Part shown: positions 14,289-17,455 of the stretch, piece by piece
Position numbering within the stretch: position 1 is the stretch's first letter
Layout: each line of letters opens with the position of its first letter
Assembly: GCA_027068615.1 (NCBI GenBank)
Contig: JAMOQV010000232.1
Span: 1 to 17,455, forward strand
Length of the DNA: 17,455 bases
Direction: 5' to 3'
Source: Helicobacteraceae bacterium
GTDB lineage: Bacteria > Campylobacterota > Campylobacteria > Campylobacterales > Sulfurimonadaceae
Made by a program: the position numbers and the translations under genes
The notes under the pieces: model-generated
The model's input: the letters and a program-made list of their open reading frames with translations, nothing else
Databases searched by the model: none
What the model was told of the DNA's origin: nothing

Positions 14289-15994
14289 GTTTTTTACATC
14301 CAGAGATGTTTTTTTATCTACTGCCACCATTGTTTATACTTTTTGGATTACTTCTTACTCAACAGGAGATTCAAGCTAAGTTTTTTACTGAAGAGGTTAT
14401 GGATAAACTTCGTGTAAGTGCTAGTAGTTTAAGTCTAAAAGCTAGAAATGCACTTTTTTTCTTAGTTGCTATACTTATAGTTATATCTCTTAGTGATCCA
14501 GTTATAGATGATGGAGAGATTGAGGTAAAGGCAAAAAGTTCAGACATAATGATAGCTTTGGATATATCTGATTCTATGTTGGCTGAAGATATATATCCAA
14601 ATAGATTAAAATTTGCTAAACAAAAAGCATTAAATATACTTAGAATGAATGTAGATGAGAGGATAGGGGTTGTGGCATTTGCTAAAAATTCTTATCTTGT
14701 TTCTCCACTTAGTTTTGACCATAGTGCAGTTGAATTTTTACTATCTAAGCTTAGTACACACTCTATGACAGAACAAGGTACTGACTTTATGAGTTTACTT
14801 CAAGTTGTAGCAAATCTATCTAAAAATAAAAAGCATCTTCTTATACTTAGTGATGGTGGAGATGATACTGACTTTTCAAAAGAGATAGAGTTTGCTAAAA
14901 AGAACGATATAGTAATTTTTATACTTGGTATAGGTACTAAAAAAGGTTCACCTATAAAGTTGGATAATGGTGAGTTTATAAAGCAAAATGGAAATATAAT
15001 AGTTTCAAAGTTAAATGAAAATATATCTGATTTAGCTACTAAAACGGGTGGAGTATATATAAAAAGTGTCAAATCAAATATGGATATAAAAACTATGATA
15101 AAAGAGATAAAAGATAAAACAAAAGCCAAAGAGTTAAAAAGTGAAAAGATTAAAAAGTACACACCACTTTTTTACTACCCTTTAGGTTTAGCTTTGTTTA
15201 TATTGCTTATAGCTATGAGTTCTATTCCTAAGAGGGATATAATTAAGATTATGTCGTTTGTAATGTTATTTTTTATACCTTTAGTTGATGTAAAAGCTGG
15301 TGTGTTAGATTTTGTAGAGTTAGATAAAGCGAAAGAAGCTTATATAGCAAAAGAGTTTAAAAAATCATCTTCTTTTTATGAAGATTATGCGAGAAAAACA
15401 GATAATGCTCAAAGCTACTTCAATGCTGGAAATGCTTTTTATAAAAATAAAGAGTATCAAAAAGCGATAGATTCTTATAAAAAAGCTACTTTTAGTTCTA
15501 GGGATATGATATCTAAAAAATATGCAAATATGGGTAATGCTTATGCAAAAAGTGGTACTCAAAAAGATTTGCAAGAGGCTGTTAAAAGTTATGAAAAATC
15601 TTTAAAGTTACAAGAAGATAAAGATGTAAGAGATAATCTTGAGGCTGTTAAAAAGTTTTTAAAAAAACAGCAAAAGAAAAAACAAAATAAGCAAAAGAAA
15701 AAACAGCAAAAGGAAAATAACAAACAAAGAGATAAGCAAAATCAAAAGAAAAAAGAGCAACAGCAAAATCAGAAGAAAAAAGAGCAAAAAAATAAGCAAC
15801 AGCAAAAAGATGTAAAAGAGAAACAAAACAAAGAAAAAGATCAACAAAAACAAACCCAGAAGATGCAAAAGTCAAAGATGAGTGATGCAGAGGAGAAAAA
15901 ATGGATGAAGAGATTAGATATGCAACAAAATAGTTACTTATATAAATTAAATACAAAAAAAATGAAAAAGGATAGTTATGAAAAACCTTGGTAA
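14285..15994 (+). CDS. BatB–BatC fusion: VWA domain, TPR repeats and Lys/Gln-rich tail
   Basis: The 569-residue protein combines two usual Bat proteins. The N-terminal half is BatB-like: membrane segments at about 9–26 and 56–72, VWA MIDAS residues D93, S95, S97, T166 and D190 (SDGGDD), then a helix at about 297–315. A second hydrophobic segment (about 320–338), beginning IMSFVMLFF and ending VDVKAG, looks like an internal signal peptide of a once separate BatC. TPR units follow (about 374–450; NAGNAFYKNKEYQKAIDSYKK), then an extreme Lys/Gln-rich tail (about 457–530) and a short acidic/Trp end. The predicted topology puts both VWA and TPR parts outside the cytoplasm. The ATG overlaps the batA stop by 4 nt, and the 3' end overlaps batD by 17 nt. 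Confidence 0.88.
   Translation: MSFLHPEMFFYLLPPLFILFGLLLTQQEIQAKFFTEEVMDKLRVSASSLSLKARNALFFLVAILIVISLSDPVIDDGEIEVKAKSSDIMIALDISDSMLAEDIYPNRLKFAKQKALNILRMNVDERIGVVAFAKNSYLVSPLSFDHSAVEFLLSKLSTHSMTEQGTDFMSLLQVVANLSKNKKHLLILSDGGDDTDFSKEIEFAKKNDIVIFILGIGTKKGSPIKLDNGEFIKQNGNIIVSKLNENISDLATKTGGVYIKSVKSNMDIKTMIKEIKDKTKAKELKSEKIKKYTPLFYYPLGLALFILLIAMSSIPKRDIIKIMSFVMLFFIPLVDVKAGVLDFVELDKAKEAYIAKEFKKSSSFYEDYARKTDNAQSYFNAGNAFYKNKEYQKAIDSYKKATFSSRDMISKKYANMGNAYAKSGTQKDLQEAVKSYEKSLKLQEDKDVRDNLEAVKKFLKKQQKKKQNKQKKKQQKENNKQRDKQNQKKKEQQQNQKKKEQKNKQQQKDVKEKQNKEKDQQKQTQKMQKSKMSDAEEKKWMKRLDMQQNSYLYKLNTKKMKKDSYEKPW
15652..15880 (+). repeat. Low-complexity Lys/Gln codon repeat tract
   Basis: About 230 nt of near-pure A/G/C on the plus strand encode Lys, Gln, Glu and Asn. 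An identical 15-nt unit occurs at 15670–15684 and 15691–15705, 21 bp apart (seven codons), with several A-runs of 6–8 that are prone to slippage. It belongs to the BatB–BatC coding frame. Confidence 0.8.
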
Positions 15995-17402
15995 AATACT
16001 TTTAATATTTTTATCACCTATATATCTTTTGGCATCTGTTGTTGCAACAGTTGATAGCACTACTGTTACAAGAGGTGAGAGTGTAACTTTAAATCTAAAC
16101 ATATCTGGAGAAGATATCAAAAAGCCTGAGATAGATACTATATGTGGATATGATGTATTATCAACATCATCACAAACAAGTATAACTATGATAAATGGAG
16201 ATTATAAAAAAAGTTATACTTTAAGTTATAAATTTTTACCACTTAAGAGTTGTGAAATTCAGCCTATAGAAGTAGAGATAGATTCTAAAAAACAAAAAAC
16301 AAAACCTATAAATATAACTGTTCAAAAGCAAGTATCAAATAAAAATAGTGAGTTTGTATTGTTGCTAAAAACAGATAAAACAGAGGTTTTAGTTGGAGAG
16401 AGTTTTAATGTTGATTTGATATTTAAACAAAAAAAAGGTGCTAGTGCAGTAGATAGTAAATTTAAAGAACCAAACTTTAAAGGTTTTTGGGTTAAAAATC
16501 GTTCAGATCAAGTAATTTATGAAGATGGTGATTTTAATGTTATAAAAATAACTTACACATTATCAGCACAAAGAGAGGGCAGGTTAAGTATATTACCAGC
16601 AAGTATAGCTATAGCTAAAAGAGATAGTAGTAGTAGAGATAGCTGGGGTATGTTAATTCAAGATATAAAGTGGAAAACATATATTTCAAATGCTTTAGAT
16701 ATAGATGTAAAGCCACTACCTAACGGTGTTAAGTATATAGGTGATTTTAAAATAAGTGTTGATGTAGATAAAACCACTATAAATAAAAATGAACCATTAA
16801 ATCTTACATTAAATATATTTGGAGATGGAAATTTAGAAGATATACAAAGTTTTAAGCCTTCTATAGATGGTGTAACTGTTTATGATGAAAAAATAGTTAT
16901 AAAAGGTAATAAACTAACTCAAAAGATGGCATTTGTATCTGATAATGATTTTATAATTAAACCTTTTGTTTTAAAGTATTTTGATATAAAAACAAAAAAA
17001 GTTAAGGTTATAAAAACAAAAGAGATAAAAGTAAAAGTAGCAGGTACAAAAGTAAAAGAGAATCTTGTTGTCAAAAAAGATACAACTCTTAATGCAAAAG
17101 CTAAACCAAATGTAGTTGTTAAAAAAGGTATATCAAATACTATTGCTATAGTTATTTTTATATTTGGCTTATTGGTTGGTATTGGGATAATGTTATTAAA
17201 ACCATTTAAAATGGATAAAAATATTAAAAAGAAGTTTGATATAAAAAATGAAAAGTTACTTTTAATAAAGTTATTACCTTTTAAAGATGATGTTGAGGTT
17301 AAAAATATAATTGATACATTAGAATCAAACATCTATTCGGTAAAGAAAAAAGATATAGATAAAAAGATATTAAAACAAATTATTGAAAAATATAAAATAT
17401 AA
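15978..17402 (+). CDS. batD: BatD-like protein
   Basis: This is a 474-residue secreted and membrane-anchored protein. It has an N-terminal signal peptide (about 1–20, ILLIFLSPIYLLAS), two or three beta-rich regions (SVTLNLNISG near 34; a second block after TEVLVGESF; a third after TTINKNEPLNLTLNIFGDG), one membrane helix at about 388–408, and a ~65-residue charged cytoplasmic tail. This matches BatD proteins (oxygen-tolerance family) at the end of Bat operons; binding of envelope partners is inferred. The ATG has AAAAGGA upstream inside the previous gene and overlaps its end by 17 nt. Confidence 0.9.
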   Translation: MKNLGKILLIFLSPIYLLASVVATVDSTTVTRGESVTLNLNISGEDIKKPEIDTICGYDVLSTSSQTSITMINGDYKKSYTLSYKFLPLKSCEIQPIEVEIDSKKQKTKPINITVQKQVSNKNSEFVLLLKTDKTEVLVGESFNVDLIFKQKKGASAVDSKFKEPNFKGFWVKNRSDQVIYEDGDFNVIKITYTLSAQREGRLSILPASIAIAKRDSSSRDSWGMLIQDIKWKTYISNALDIDVKPLPNGVKYIGDFKISVDVDKTTINKNEPLNLTLNIFGDGNLEDIQSFKPSIDGVTVYDEKIVIKGNKLTQKMAFVSDNDFIIKPFVLKYFDIKTKKVKVIKTKEIKVKVAGTKVKENLVVKKDTTLNAKAKPNVVVKKGISNTIAIVIFIFGLLVGIGIMLLKPFKMDKNIKKKFDIKNEKLLLIKLLPFKDDVEVKNIIDTLESNIYSVKKKDIDKKILKQIIEKYKI

Positions 17403-17410
17403 AAAGAAGT

Positions 17411-17433
17411 TGCTCGAATAAATCGGGCACTTT
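17411..17433 (+). terminator. Possible terminator of the Bat operon
   Basis: TGCTCGA (17411–17417) and TCGGGCA (17423–17429) form a 7-bp stem with one G-U pair and a 5-nt loop, 9 nt after the batD stop. It is followed by CTTT and A/T-rich sequence. The T-tract is short, so efficiency is uncertain, but it is one of the few GC-containing stems in the window. Confidence 0.5.
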
Positions 17434-17455
17434 AAAAATAAATAATTATAGATAA

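Noticed and set aside
15648..15956. Long minus-strand frames rich in Phe/Leu/Ile opposite the BatB–BatC tail
   Set aside because: They are the complement of the Lys/Gln-rich tract, have no ribosome site or promoter, and look like membrane proteins only because of base composition.

Overview
This window is chromosomal DNA from a Campylobacterota (former Epsilonproteobacteria) species. The base composition is very AT-rich, promoters are TATAAT boxes with weak or absent -35 elements, and stop-start overlaps are common. A dapA–reductase pair, adk and a Bat-type (MoxR/VWA) operon are all present. A free-living relative of Sulfurimonas or Arcobacter is my best guess, but nothing in the window fixes the genus.

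The left two thirds (1–10651) read entirely on the minus strand. In transcription order they are: dapA (lysine/cell-wall precursor synthesis), a FabL-like enoyl-ACP reductase (1 nt after dapA), a four-helix DUF2868-type membrane protein, a DUF3482-type GTPase overlapping it by 11 nt, a lone ThiS sulfur carrier, adenylate kinase (adk), a DUF455 ferritin-like protein, a small methylase-like protein, and a very large restriction-modification protein cut by the left window edge. The last two genes form the accessory part. The large protein carries, in one chain, a GIY-YIG-like nuclease domain, an SF2 helicase and an N6-adenine methylase with an NPPY motif. The small protein just upstream looks like its non-catalytic, methylase-like partner. 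They sit directly behind housekeeping genes, with no transposase or repeat visible in the window.

The middle (10834–11177) is a divergent control region. A two-tRNA unit (Lys-UUU then Glu-UUC, minus strand) is driven by a promoter with both consensus sigma-70 hexamers and a 17-bp spacer. A plus-strand promoter faces the other way.

The right third (11178–17402) is one tightly packed plus-strand operon of the Bat/MoxR type: a MoxR AAA+ ATPase, a DUF58 protein, a short single-pass membrane protein, a BatA-like VWA protein, a fused BatB–BatC (VWA + TPR + Lys/Gln-rich tail), and a BatD-like protein. By analogy with other MoxR/VWA systems, the ATPase probably acts as a chaperone for the membrane-anchored VWA proteins in the envelope.

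The most notable points are the three-domain restriction protein and its degenerate partner, the DUF2868/GTPase membrane pair of unknown function, the fusion scar in BatB–BatC, and several perfect inverted repeats in short intergenic gaps that lack U-tracts and so do not look like ordinary terminators. One is a 20-bp repeat whose second arm is split by 14 nt, placed over the adk promoter. No CRISPR array, insertion sequence or rRNA was seen.
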